Shown here piece after piece: positions 52,813 through 62,304 of a stretch of 64,000 bases of DNA. A program made the position numbers and the translations under genes. Where the stretch lies: assembly GCF_009834915.1 (NCBI RefSeq), contig NZ_WVHS01000003.1:525988-589987 (forward strand). The letters run 5' to 3'. The DNA is from Hufsiella ginkgonis. GTDB taxonomy: Bacteria; Bacteroidota; Bacteroidia; Sphingobacteriales; Sphingobacteriaceae. Within the stretch, counting starts at the first letter, position 1, and every line of letters begins with the position of its first letter. The notes under the pieces are model-generated. The model searched no databases. It saw only the letters and a list, made by a program, of their open reading frames with translations, and was not told the origin of the DNA.

Positions 52813-55800
52813 ATGACTCCGCTTAACGAAACCGCGTTTCATAAATTCCTTACAGCAGCGCTCGCAAAAGGCGGATTTGCCAATGATGATGTAGTGGCGG
52901 TGATCATGCCGTTGCTGGAGGAGGTGTATTCATTTCACCTCAACGGCAAAGTAGCGCCCCTGCATCATCTGGGCGCGCTGCTGGTTACCAATGATAAGCT
53001 GGATATCGATGAGCGCCTGGCGCAAGCTCCCGTTAATAACCTGGCGGCCATCAAGGCGTTACTGCCCAACCCGGGCCATACCTTCGAGATTAGCGGCCGG
53101 TTAAAGCAATCGGTCATGATCGGCGAGGAGGACGTCGCCGGGACCCGCAACAGCCTGGTAGAAACCGATCCGTCAAGGCTGTTAACCATGCCGGTGTACC
53201 TGCTTAATTACCGGTGCTACGAGATGGCGCTCGGCCACCACGATGCTGCAGGCGATATTTTCGTGCTGGGAATGATCCTGGCGAGCCTTTCGCTCGGCCT
53301 GGATTTTAGCAGTGAACACGACCTGCACAGCTTTGCCGACAACCGCGAAAGTATGATCTTCCTCAACCCGCGCATACACCCGGCCATTGCCAACATTATT
53401 GCGGGGATGACGCACCTCGACCGCCGTAAACGTTGGAAGGACCTGGCGGAGATCATCGACGACCTGAAGAATTACCGCGATTATAACCCGGAAATGGAGC
53501 AGGATCTTTCTGAGATCGCCGGGGCGCGGAAGATCCTGAAGCAAAGCCGGCAGCAGTTTATCCAGGACAAACTGCGGAACCGGTTGTTCGACACCAGCAA
53601 ACGGAACCGGTTGCTGTATTTTAAGTCGAACCTCAAGTTCCTGAACCTGTCGGTTTCCTCTGTCCCGCAGGTGCTGAATTACAATAACATCAACCCGGAA
53701 TCCCTGTTTTTCTGGAACAGCGAGGTGTCTGAAAAGATCACCCTGGGTAAGGATATTTCGCTTTCCAAATACCTGCGGTTCGAAGATAATCCCTACATCG
53801 CACCTTCGCTGGACCGCATCAGGCTGGAAGCCAATAAAGACCTGAACGAATATGGCTTTAGCCAGCTGAAACTGGTGATAACGTTCCTTAACTGGTATAA
53901 CACCCGCGAGCAGGTTACGGAGAAAATCTCTTCGCCGTTATTGCTGGTGCCGGTAAACCTGGTTAAGAAAAAGGGACTAAAGGACCAGTTCATCCTGGAG
54001 ATCGTGGATACGGAGGTGGAGATCAACCCGGTATTGTCATTTATGCTGCGCGACCTCTACGATATCCGTCTTCCCAAAACCATTCACCTGGAAGATACCA
54101 GCCTGGAAGCCGTGTTCAAAGACCTGAAAAAGCAAATTGAACGGACACGCTCGGGCGTGATCCTGGAACACGCCGCCAGGCCGAAGATCAAGCTGATCCA
54201 TGCCCTTGCCAGGCAAACGCTATCACAGTATAAACGCAAGGTAAACAAGAACAGGAATGTAAATTCGTTCCATAACCTCGACTATTCTTACGATGCGGGC
54301 AACTTCCAGCCGCTCGGCCTGCAGCTGTTCCGGAACTATATACAGCCGGAGCACTCTTCGCTCGAGTTCCTGGTGAACACCGATATTAAGCCAGGTGCCT
54401 TTCACTATGCGGATACCGGCCTCGGCGAAACCGCCCGTGAGCTTTACGAGCTGGATGAGGGCAGCGTAAACCCGTTCAAGTGGGAGTTCGATACCTGTAA
54501 TATGGTGCTGGGTAACTTCAATTATAAGAAAATGTCGCTGGTACAGGATTACAATACCATTATCGACGGGGAGATCGGCAGCAAAGTGTTCGACGCGCTG
54601 TTTAACGAAATGCCTGTCAAAACAGGCGCCGGAGAGGAGCTGGCAGAGGGCGACCTGGCCGGGCGGTTTAACGTGGTGCAATCCGACCCCACGCAGAACA
54701 GGTCGATAGCCTTTTCGAGGAAAGGGGAAAGCTATATTATCCAGGGCCCTCCCGGGACAGGGAAATCGCAGACGATCTCGAACCTGGTTGCCGATTACGT
54801 GGCAAGAGGTAAAAAGGTACTGTTTGTATGCGAAAAACGAGCCGCCATCGATGTGGTGTTTTACCGCCTTAAACAACAGCAGCTCGACCAGCTTTGTTGT
54901 CTTATCCACGATTCGCAGGGCGACAAAAAGAGCTTTATCCAAAACCTGAAAGCGACCTTTGAATCGTTTACCAGGAAACCGCTACCGGCGAAACAGGCAG
55001 CAGCGGAGCGGGAGCAGATCCTGGCGCATATTGCCGCCGAGATGGATAGTATCCGGGTGTTTCATGAGGGTATGCGGCACCAGCCGGAAGGCGCCGGCGT
55101 AAAACTCCGGGAACTGCTGGAAGTATTGCTGAATGCCGGGCAGGAACAGGTCGCCGAACCCGCCGTGCATTCGTTGCCAGGTTACCGGCAGTGGGTGCTT
55201 TTTGGAGAGATCATCGGGAACCTTTCTGAAACGAGCAGGAAACTGGGCGGCGACCGCTTGTTTTCCCGTCACCCGTTCAGGTACCTGGCAGAGCATGTCT
55301 ACTTGTCGGAAATGCCTGTGGGCGAGCTGCGAGGGATACTCGAAAAAGCCATCGCAGGGGTAAGTGAACTGGCTGAACGGCTGGAAATGGCCGATGTGCC
55401 GGCAGCGGTAATGGCCGACCTGCAAACGCTGGCTGGTTTCCTGGTCTCCGTCGAAAAGCTGGTCCCCTTTAAAGAAAATAACCGCATGGAGTTATTAACC
55501 AGCGGGAGCGCACAGCAGCAACAGCTTACAGGAACCGTTAAGCTGCTGGAACAACTGGATGAGGAATGGAAACGCGCTGCGGAAAAAAACGGGTACTGGT
55601 TAAACAAATTCCCGCTTGCGGATGCTGAAAACGCACTGGAAGTGGTTAAAAGCCAGGAATCGTCGTTTTTCTCCTTTCTTAACCCGGGCTATAGGAGGAT
55701 CAGGAAAGCCATCCGGCAATCCTATGACTTTAGCCGGCACCAGGTGACTCCTTCCTGTACCCAGGTGCTGCAAAACCTGCTGGCGGAATACGAAGCCGAA

Positions 55801-58284
55801 GAACGGCTGAACGCCGAAAAGCTGGCAGCTACCCGTTTTTTCGCGTTGGGCGATCCGTATGCACTGCTGGAAACCGCCAGGCAACTAACGGATCGCGCGA
55901 ATAAACAGGCACTTACCTATGTAATGCGCCCGGATATCGACCTGGCGACAATCAAAGACCTGGTGCATGCAGGCGGGATGGCGATCGAATTAGAGGTGTT
56001 GTTAACAGCCGCCCTCAACCATATACCCGGCAAGAGCCCTGGCGAAATAGAGGTAATCCTGCAGCAGATCCTTGACAAATCGAGAGACCTGCCGCTTTTT
56101 ATCCCCTTGATGAAGGACCTCGCCGCCGCGCACGCCGCGTTGAAAAAACTGGTGATAAGCGAGGCGTATTACCCCGAACAGATCAAAATGATCCTTGCAA
56201 AGTCAAGCCTGGATGACTTTATGAACCTGAACCGCGAGTTTGAGCGGATCGGCGGCGACCGCATCAGGCACCACGCCCAAAAGATAAAAAAACTCTACAA
56301 AGACCTGATGCAGGCTAACGGCGCTTACCTCGTGGCCATACAGCAGGAACGGTTGAATAAGCTGGTCCAGCGTTCTGAGCTATCGGTGGCTGGCGCTACC
56401 GTCCAGGAGAAAGAGCTGAAACGCTCGCTGATAGAGGGACGCAAGATCCTGGAGAACGAGTTCGGGAAAAGCATGCGCTACCGCTCTATCCGCGACCTTG
56501 CTACCTCAGAATCGGGGCAGCTCATCCGCGAGCTGAAGCCCGTGTGGCTGATGAGCCCGCTGAGCGTGTCGGATACGCTGCCGCTGCAAACAGATTATTT
56601 TGACGTGGTGATCTTTGATGAGGCCAGCCAGATCACACTCGAAGAGGGGGTGCCGCCGGTTTACCGCGCCTCGCAAGTGATTATTGTGGGCGATGAAATG
56701 CAAATGCCGCCAAGCAACTTCTTTAGCAGTTCTGCTTCAGATCCCGACGATCTCTGGGAGAATGATAACGACGATCCGCGTTATTTTTCGCTGGATGCGG
56801 ATAGCTTTCTTACCCAGGGCGCACGTAAATTTCCGTCGGTGATGCTGGGCTGGCATTACCGGAGTCACCACGAATCGCTGATAGGGTTTTCGAACGCATC
56901 ATTTTATAAGAATGAGCTGTTAACCATCCCGGATGCGCTGGACCATCACCGCGACCTGCCGGAGATTGTATGCGAAAGTAAAGAAGACGCGTTGCGGTAC
57001 GTCCCGGCAATACTTGAGCGCCCGATCAGCTACCATTTCCTGAAGAACGGCGTATATGAGAATCGCAGCAACATCGCCGAAGCGGAATATATCGCCGAAC
57101 TTGTGAGAGGGCTTTTACTGCGGCAGAACGGGCTGAGTATCGGCGTAGTCGCCTTTTCGATGGAACAGCAGGGCGAGATCGAAACCGCCATCGGGCAGCT
57201 TTGCCAGGTTGATAAAACATTCGGGAAAATGATGGAGGATGAGTACAAACGGATGGAGAACAACCAGTTTGTGGGTATCTTTTTCAAGAATCTCGAAAAC
57301 GTACAGGGAGATGAGCGCGACATTATTATCATGAGCACTTGTTACGGGCACGACCCGCATGGGAAGATGATCATGAACTTCGGTCCCATCAACCGCAGGG
57401 GAGGCGAAAAGCGATTGAACGTGATCTTTTCAAGAGCCAAGAAACGCATGTGCGTAGTAAGCTCTGTCAAGTATACCGACATCAGGAACGAGTACAACGA
57501 GGGCGCCAACTATTTCAGGAAGTACCTTTTGTATGCCGAGCTGGCCAGCACCGGGAACATGGAGCTGGCTAACGAGGTACTGCGGTCGGTATCGCAGCAC
57601 GATCAGCAGGCTGCTGCCGGTCTTTATAAAACGGTAGTGACCGATCAGCTACAGCAATTGCTGAATGAGAGAGGATACACCACAAAAGCGCTGGTGGGCC
57701 AATCACACTTTAAGTGCCACCTGGGAGTTAAGAAATCCAGGGAGGACGATAGCTATACACTCGGGATCCTGGTAGATGATGCACTGCATTATACAAGCAA
57801 CGACCTGCTGGAACAATACCTCTTTAAGCCGGAAGTGCTCCGCTCCGGGGGATGGCGCGTGGTTCAGGTATTTTCCAAAGACTGGTATGATGATAAAGAG
57901 AAAGTGCTCGAAAAGGTCATCGCTGCGCTGGAAGAACCGGGAGAACAACCAGGACCAGGTGAGCCGCTCGGCGACGAAACGATGGAAGACACTCCTGTTG
58001 AGGAACCTGTTTTGAAAGAAAAGCTTGTGGAAGTAGAATGGGTGATCGGCGCGGGGCCTGAAGAACAGGCGCAAACCGTTCCAAACCGGTTGATTAATAC
58101 CGAAAACGGCAGCAACAAGTTTTGGGAAGCCTGGGTAGAAGGTAGCGACCTGGTGGTACAATACGGCAGGATAGGCACCCGGGGGCAGCGGATCATTAAA
58201 ACGTTCGAATCGCCCGTGCTGGCGGAAGCGGAAAGGGAGAAACAGGAGAGGCAGAAGTTAGCGAGGGGATACCGTATGGGTTGA
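52813..58284 (+). CDS. Kinase-like, DUF4011, SF1 helicase, REase-like, WGR multidomain protein
   Basis: A 1823-residue protein. Residues 1-225 look like the C-lobe of a degenerate Ser/Thr kinase (HDAAGDIFVLGMILASL, then THLDRRKRWKDLAEII). DUF4011 follows (about 250-560: NRLFDTSKRNRLLYF). The SF1 helicase has Walker A GPPGTGKS (about 645-652), DEASQ in VVIFDEASQITLEEG (about 1266), GDEMQMPPS, and motifs V-VI (VQGDERDIIIMS, RLNVIFSRAKKRM). A REase_MTES_1575-like segment (about 1630-1690: GILVDDALHY where GIECDGxxY is usual) lacks the acidic residue, so it may be inactive. A WGR domain (about 1755-1815: EAWVEGSDLVVQYGRIGTRG) ends the protein. No signal peptide; cytosolic. Multidomain COG1112 helicases of this kind occur in anti-phage systems; the role here is inferred. 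Confidence 0.8.
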   Translation: MTPLNETAFHKFLTAALAKGGFANDDVVAVIMPLLEEVYSFHLNGKVAPLHHLGALLVTNDKLDIDERLAQAPVNNLAAIKALLPNPGHTFEISGRLKQSVMIGEEDVAGTRNSLVETDPSRLLTMPVYLLNYRCYEMALGHHDAAGDIFVLGMILASLSLGLDFSSEHDLHSFADNRESMIFLNPRIHPAIANIIAGMTHLDRRKRWKDLAEIIDDLKNYRDYNPEMEQDLSEIAGARKILKQSRQQFIQDKLRNRLFDTSKRNRLLYFKSNLKFLNLSVSSVPQVLNYNNINPESLFFWNSEVSEKITLGKDISLSKYLRFEDNPYIAPSLDRIRLEANKDLNEYGFSQLKLVITFLNWYNTREQVTEKISSPLLLVPVNLVKKKGLKDQFILEIVDTEVEINPVLSFMLRDLYDIRLPKTIHLEDTSLEAVFKDLKKQIERTRSGVILEHAARPKIKLIHALARQTLSQYKRKVNKNRNVNSFHNLDYSYDAGNFQPLGLQLFRNYIQPEHSSLEFLVNTDIKPGAFHYADTGLGETARELYELDEGSVNPFKWEFDTCNMVLGNFNYKKMSLVQDYNTIIDGEIGSKVFDALFNEMPVKTGAGEELAEGDLAGRFNVVQSDPTQNRSIAFSRKGESYIIQGPPGTGKSQTISNLVADYVARGKKVLFVCEKRAAIDVVFYRLKQQQLDQLCCLIHDSQGDKKSFIQNLKATFESFTRKPLPAKQAAAEREQILAHIAAEMDSIRVFHEGMRHQPEGAGVKLRELLEVLLNAGQEQVAEPAVHSLPGYRQWVLFGEIIGNLSETSRKLGGDRLFSRHPFRYLAEHVYLSEMPVGELRGILEKAIAGVSELAERLEMADVPAAVMADLQTLAGFLVSVEKLVPFKENNRMELLTSGSAQQQQLTGTVKLLEQLDEEWKRAAEKNGYWLNKFPLADAENALEVVKSQESSFFSFLNPGYRRIRKAIRQSYDFSRHQVTPSCTQVLQNLLAEYEAEERLNAEKLAATRFFALGDPYALLETARQLTDRANKQALTYVMRPDIDLATIKDLVHAGGMAIELEVLLTAALNHIPGKSPGEIEVILQQILDKSRDLPLFIPLMKDLAAAHAALKKLVISEAYYPEQIKMILAKSSLDDFMNLNREFERIGGDRIRHHAQKIKKLYKDLMQANGAYLVAIQQERLNKLVQRSELSVAGATVQEKELKRSLIEGRKILENEFGKSMRYRSIRDLATSESGQLIRELKPVWLMSPLSVSDTLPLQTDYFDVVIFDEASQITLEEGVPPVYRASQVIIVGDEMQMPPSNFFSSSASDPDDLWENDNDDPRYFSLDADSFLTQGARKFPSVMLGWHYRSHHESLIGFSNASFYKNELLTIPDALDHHRDLPEIVCESKEDALRYVPAILERPISYHFLKNGVYENRSNIAEAEYIAELVRGLLLRQNGLSIGVVAFSMEQQGEIETAIGQLCQVDKTFGKMMEDEYKRMENNQFVGIFFKNLENVQGDERDIIIMSTCYGHDPHGKMIMNFGPINRRGGEKRLNVIFSRAKKRMCVVSSVKYTDIRNEYNEGANYFRKYLLYAELASTGNMELANEVLRSVSQHDQQAAAGLYKTVVTDQLQQLLNERGYTTKALVGQSHFKCHLGVKKSREDDSYTLGILVDDALHYTSNDLLEQYLFKPEVLRSGGWRVVQVFSKDWYDDKEKVLEKVIAALEEPGEQPGPGEPLGDETMEDTPVEEPVLKEKLVEVEWVIGAGPEEQAQTVPNRLINTENGSNKFWEAWVEGSDLVVQYGRIGTRGQRIIKTFESPVLAEAEREKQERQKLARGYRMG

Positions 58285-58303
58285 AAGTTGGAAGTCCGGC
58301 ATA

Positions 58304-59077
58304 TTAATCATTAAGCACGATCCAGACCGGCCCGTGGTCGCTTGATTTTTCCCACCCGCGTACATGGCGGTCGACACCCGCGGACGTCAGGCGGTTATCG
58401 AGCCCGGCGCTTAGCAGGAAATGGTCGATGCGTAACCCGGCGTTGCGGCTGTAGGCATCGCGGAAGTAATCCCAAAACGTGTAGATGGTTTCGTCGGGAT
58501 ACAGTTTTCGCAGCGCGTCCGTCCATCCTTGTTTCAGTAACGTGTTAAACGCGGCGCGTGTCTCGGGCCTGAAGAGGGCGTCTTCTACCCAGCGTTCCGG
58601 TTTGTATGCGTCGAATTCGGTGGGGATCACGTTATAGTCGCCCGCCAATACCACCGGCTTCCCGGAGGCGAACAACTCTTCGGCATGCGCGATAAAGCGG
58701 TCGAACCACTGTAATTTATAGTCGAACTTAGGGCCGGGAGCAGGGTTCCCGTTGGGGAGGTAAAGGCAGCCTACCGTGATGCCATCGGCTATTGCTTCGA
58801 TGTAGCGGCTATGCTCGTCGTTCGGGTCGCCGGGCAGTACGCGCCTCACCTCCTGGATATCGCCGCTCCGAGATAAGATGGCCACGCCGTTCCAGCTTTT
58901 TTGCCCATGCCAGATGGGGGTATAACCTGTATCGCGAATGGCTTGTTCGGGAAATTTCTCCTGCGGCGCCTTCAATTCCTGCAGGCATGCCACATCAGGT
59001 TTAGTTTCTTCGAGCCAGCGAAGCAGCACCGGCAAACGGCCATTTACGCCGTTAACATTGTAGGTAGCAATTTTCAT
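58304..59077 (-). CDS. xth: Exodeoxyribonuclease III
   Basis: A 257-residue AP endonuclease/exonuclease of the EEP fold. Motifs: IATYNVNGVNGR (start), ACLQELKAP (Glu), GDYNVIPTEFDAYKPERW (Asp/Asn), and the C-terminal DHFLLSAGL and KSSDHGPVW with the catalytic His. It cuts at abasic sites in base-excision repair. It converges on the helicase gene with a 19-bp gap. Confidence 0.95.
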   Translation of the reverse strand: MKIATYNVNGVNGRLPVLLRWLEETKPDVACLQELKAPQEKFPEQAIRDTGYTPIWHGQKSWNGVAILSRSGDIQEVRRVLPGDPNDEHSRYIEAIADGITVGCLYLPNGNPAPGPKFDYKLQWFDRFIAHAEELFASGKPVVLAGDYNVIPTEFDAYKPERWVEDALFRPETRAAFNTLLKQGWTDALRKLYPDETIYTFWDYFRDAYSRNAGLRIDHFLLSAGLDNRLTSAGVDRHVRGWEKSSDHGPVWIVLND

Positions 59078-59177
59078 ACGAGCGGGGAGTAGTGGCCTAA
59101 GATAAGATTATATTGCCCGCAATGCGGGCGTTCCCGGGGGGTGAGGGCTCGCGGAGCTGTTATCATGATCGGCGCGA

Positions 59178-59867
59178 TCAGCCCTTAATCTTAAACTCCG
59201 GGTCCTTAATGTAGGTTTCCCATAGCTCATCGAGCGCGCTTCCGGTGAGCTGTGTCCAGCTTTCGGCCGTATAAGTATGTAATCGCAACTGTTTGTCGAG
59301 TTCCTTAACCAGCCCTTTTTTCTTCGTCGCTTCTATCCAGGCCAGGAAACGCGCGGTAATGCGGTAGCTGTTTTTGTAACTCTGACCGGCCTTGTACGGC
59401 GTAAGCGACCATTTGGCTGCAGGATTGGCCACGCCGAATTTATAGCGCACAAAATCAGCAATACCTTCGGTAAGCCAGCCCGGACCTACGCTGCGACCGT
59501 AATTCTGTACGATGTGCATCACCTCGTGGGTAACCACATCGATGTCGCCCGCGTGAGAACGCATATATTTAGAACTGAACACCACCCGGCCGTTGGAGGT
59601 GGCCGCCACGCCTTTGTAGGCGGTATCGATCACAAAGGTTACTTCTTTAAGCGTTTGCCTGTTGTATTCCTTTGCGAGCTTGGGATATACTTCGAAGAAA
59701 GTCTTGATCAGCTTGTCCTTTAATGTGTCGGGGAATGTGGCATCCTGGTTTGTGAAAGTGAGTTTATAGCCCTTTTTTTGGATCACTTCGGAAGATTGCG
59801 CATGCACAGCGGAGGTTAACAAAATGGCCGGGAGCAATGCCGGGAGAAGTCGCTTTAAGTGGATCAT
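59178..59867 (-). CDS. Basic secretory protein-like metalloprotein
   Basis: A 229-residue exported protein (signal peptide ending near AVHAQ) of the plant-type basic secretory protein (BSP) family. The motif HEVMHIVQNYG in DIDVVTHEVMHIVQ supplies a zinc-type HExxH, and GPGWLTEGIADFVRY is the second landmark of the family. BSPs are thought to be peptidases, but activity is not established. The gene lies downstream of GH92 on the same strand. Confidence 0.85.
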   Translation of the reverse strand: MIHLKRLLPALLPAILLTSAVHAQSSEVIQKKGYKLTFTNQDATFPDTLKDKLIKTFFEVYPKLAKEYNRQTLKEVTFVIDTAYKGVAATSNGRVVFSSKYMRSHAGDIDVVTHEVMHIVQNYGRSVGPGWLTEGIADFVRYKFGVANPAAKWSLTPYKAGQSYKNSYRITARFLAWIEATKKKGLVKELDKQLRLHTYTAESWTQLTGSALDELWETYIKDPEFKIKG

Positions 59868-60024
59868 GGTATTAAAATTATATGCCGAAGATAATAAAAT
59901 GCCTTTTGCGGATTCGTAAAATCTAAGCTACGCGCACCACCTTGGCAAGGGTTGAATCAACCGGTATTTTACAGGGTGAAATTGCCCCTGCAGCACCCGG
60001 GAAGCGAGCGGACGATAAAACAGG

Positions 60025-62289
60025 TTATTGCTTGCTTAAAGAGAACGGCTTGTCGGCGGTTGCCAGGCCGCGTGTTTTCTCCGGTTGCGGGCTCATTTCC
60101 AGCGTTAAATTGCCGCCTTTCAGGATGTCGCTGTGCAACAGGAAATTGCGGGTGTAAGCTGCGCCGTTTAAGGTGGCCGACCGGATATACACGTTTTCCT
60201 TGCTGTTGGCAGGCGCGCTGATCACGAACTTATTTCCGTTCTCCAGGTTAATGGTAATCTTTTTGAACATAGGGCTTCCCAACACGTACTCGCCGGTACC
60301 GGGTGTAACGCTGTAAAAGCCGAGCGCGCTCAGCACGTACCACGACGAAGTTTGTCCCTGGTCCTCATCGCCGGGGTAGCCGTTTTCTGACGCGTCGTAA
60401 AGTTTTGTCATCACTTCACGGGCGTGGTACTGCGATTTCCAGGGCTCGCCGGCATAATTATACAGGTACACCATGTGCTGGATCGGCTGGTTACCATGAG
60501 CGTATTGGCCGAGATTTGCCATCACCATTTCCGTCATTTCGTGGATCATACCGCCATAACTTCCCACTTTTACGGTGTTGGGAACGGTGAATACAGAATC
60601 GAGCTTGGCCGTGAAGTTCCGGTCGCCCTGCATCAGGCCGATCAGGCCGTTAATGTCGTGGAAAACCGACCATTGCCAATGCCAGGCATTTCCTTCCGTG
60701 AACGGGCCGCCCCATTCCACGGGATCGAAGTTGGGAAGCCAGTTCCCTTCGGCATCGCGGCCGCGCATAAACCGGGTGCCCGGATCGTACAGGTTTTTGT
60801 AGTTGTACATTTGGCGTTCGAACACACCCTGGTAGAACGTATTGCCGGTAACCTTCGCAAGCTGGTACCCGCAGAAATCATCGTAAGCGTATTCAAGGGT
60901 TTTGGCTGCGGCTTCGCGGTATTTCGGCGAAGGCACATATCCCAGTTGTGCGTATTCGCGCCAGCCGTCGCGGCCGTTTGCCGGTCCCCAAGGCCCCTTG
61001 TCCGTTGATTCATGAAGGTAGGCTTTCAATGCTTCGGCGGGATCGAACGTACGGATCCCTTTCACCCACGCATCGGCCAACAGCGAGATGGCGTGGTTGC
61101 CCACCATGCTCCCGGCTTCGCTGGGAAATGACCACGACGGCAGCCAGCCGCATTGGCGCCAGGCGTCGATCATGGCCTGCATGTAGCGGCCGTGCATGGT
61201 GGGGTGTAAAAGCGTGTTCAGCGGGAACTGCGCGCGGAAGGTGTCCCAGAAACCGGTGTCGGTAAACATGTATCCATCGTGTACTTTACCATCGTAAGGA
61301 CTAAAATACACGGCTTTCCCGTTCTTATCGAGCTCATAGAACTTTCGCGAGAACAGGCTGGCCCTGAACAGGCACGAGTAAAAAGTTGCTTTATCCGCCT
61401 CGCTGTCGCCCTCTGCCTGGATCTTTCCCAGCTCCCTGTTCCATACCGCGGCGGCTTTTGCTTTGGTTTGTTCGAGCGTTTTATCATCACCCAGCTCATT
61501 GGCCAGGTTAAGCTCGGCTTGTTCTGCGCTGATGTAAGAGGAGGCCGTCTTGGCTTGTACTACGGCGCCTGGCGCAAATTCGAGGTATGCGCCGCGTCCG
61601 CGCCCTTCTGCCGTAAGCGAATCGGGATGGACTGCACCTGTCCGCGCTTCCCAGGTGCCATATTTCCTGATGGGCTTATCAAACTGGATGGTGAAGTAGC
61701 TTTTCCAGCCTGCCCGGAACCCGCGCCCGTTGTTTACGTAACCGGTGATCCTGTTTTTTCCCGGGACCACGCGGATGCCGCTCAGCCCCGTGTACCCGTC
61801 GAGCACCAGGAAGCTCTTTTTCCCTTTGGGGAAGGAAAAGCGCAGGTGTGCGCCGCGGTCGGTAGGCGCGATCTCGGTGGTAATGCCATTGTCGAACTTC
61901 ACTCTGTAATAGTTCGGTTTTCCTGCTTCGTTGGCGTGGCTGAAGGCGGCCTCCCGCGCATTTTCGTTCACTACGAGCGAGTCGATCTCGGGCATCAGCG
62001 AAAAAACGGCGTAATCGTTGGTCCACGAACTGCATTGGTGCGCCTGCTGGAATCCCCGGATATGGGTCTTAAAGTACTGGTATTTCCAGCCATCGCCGTT
62101 TTTGCCCGTTTGCGGGGTCCAGGTATGCATGCCGAAGGGGAGCGCGGTAGTGGGGTAGGTATTGCCACGGGTAAGCTCGTGTTTGGAGTTGGTGCCCTGG
62201 AGCGTGTTTACGTATTTTACCAGGTCGGTTTCCTGGGCGAAAAGCGGGCTGCTGAGGAGGACGAGCCCCGCGAGTAAGGGTGATTTCAT
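60025..62289 (-). CDS. GH92 alpha-mannosidase
   Basis: A 754-residue exported enzyme (signal peptide ending at FAQ). GH92 landmarks: GTNSKHELTRGNTYPTTALP, THIRGFQQAHQCS (metal site), DTGFWDTFRAQFPL, GNHAISLLADAW, and the catalytic DEDQGQTSSWYVLSALGFY near the C-terminus. GH92 enzymes are calcium-dependent exo-alpha-mannosidases acting on mannan or N-glycans. It is directly downstream of the GH127 gene, suggesting a polysaccharide-degradation operon. Confidence 0.93.
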   Translation of the reverse strand: MKSPLLAGLVLLSSPLFAQETDLVKYVNTLQGTNSKHELTRGNTYPTTALPFGMHTWTPQTGKNGDGWKYQYFKTHIRGFQQAHQCSSWTNDYAVFSLMPEIDSLVVNENAREAAFSHANEAGKPNYYRVKFDNGITTEIAPTDRGAHLRFSFPKGKKSFLVLDGYTGLSGIRVVPGKNRITGYVNNGRGFRAGWKSYFTIQFDKPIRKYGTWEARTGAVHPDSLTAEGRGRGAYLEFAPGAVVQAKTASSYISAEQAELNLANELGDDKTLEQTKAKAAAVWNRELGKIQAEGDSEADKATFYSCLFRASLFSRKFYELDKNGKAVYFSPYDGKVHDGYMFTDTGFWDTFRAQFPLNTLLHPTMHGRYMQAMIDAWRQCGWLPSWSFPSEAGSMVGNHAISLLADAWVKGIRTFDPAEALKAYLHESTDKGPWGPANGRDGWREYAQLGYVPSPKYREAAAKTLEYAYDDFCGYQLAKVTGNTFYQGVFERQMYNYKNLYDPGTRFMRGRDAEGNWLPNFDPVEWGGPFTEGNAWHWQWSVFHDINGLIGLMQGDRNFTAKLDSVFTVPNTVKVGSYGGMIHEMTEMVMANLGQYAHGNQPIQHMVYLYNYAGEPWKSQYHAREVMTKLYDASENGYPGDEDQGQTSSWYVLSALGFYSVTPGTGEYVLGSPMFKKITINLENGNKFVISAPANSKENVYIRSATLNGAAYTRNFLLHSDILKGGNLTLEMSPQPEKTRGLATADKPFSLSKQ

Positions 62290-62304
62290 GTTAAATTATT
62301 TTAT

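Noticed and set aside
60424..62277. Long plus-strand frames opposite the GH92 gene (up to 332 codons)
   Set aside because: These are antisense shadows of a clear GH92 coding region.
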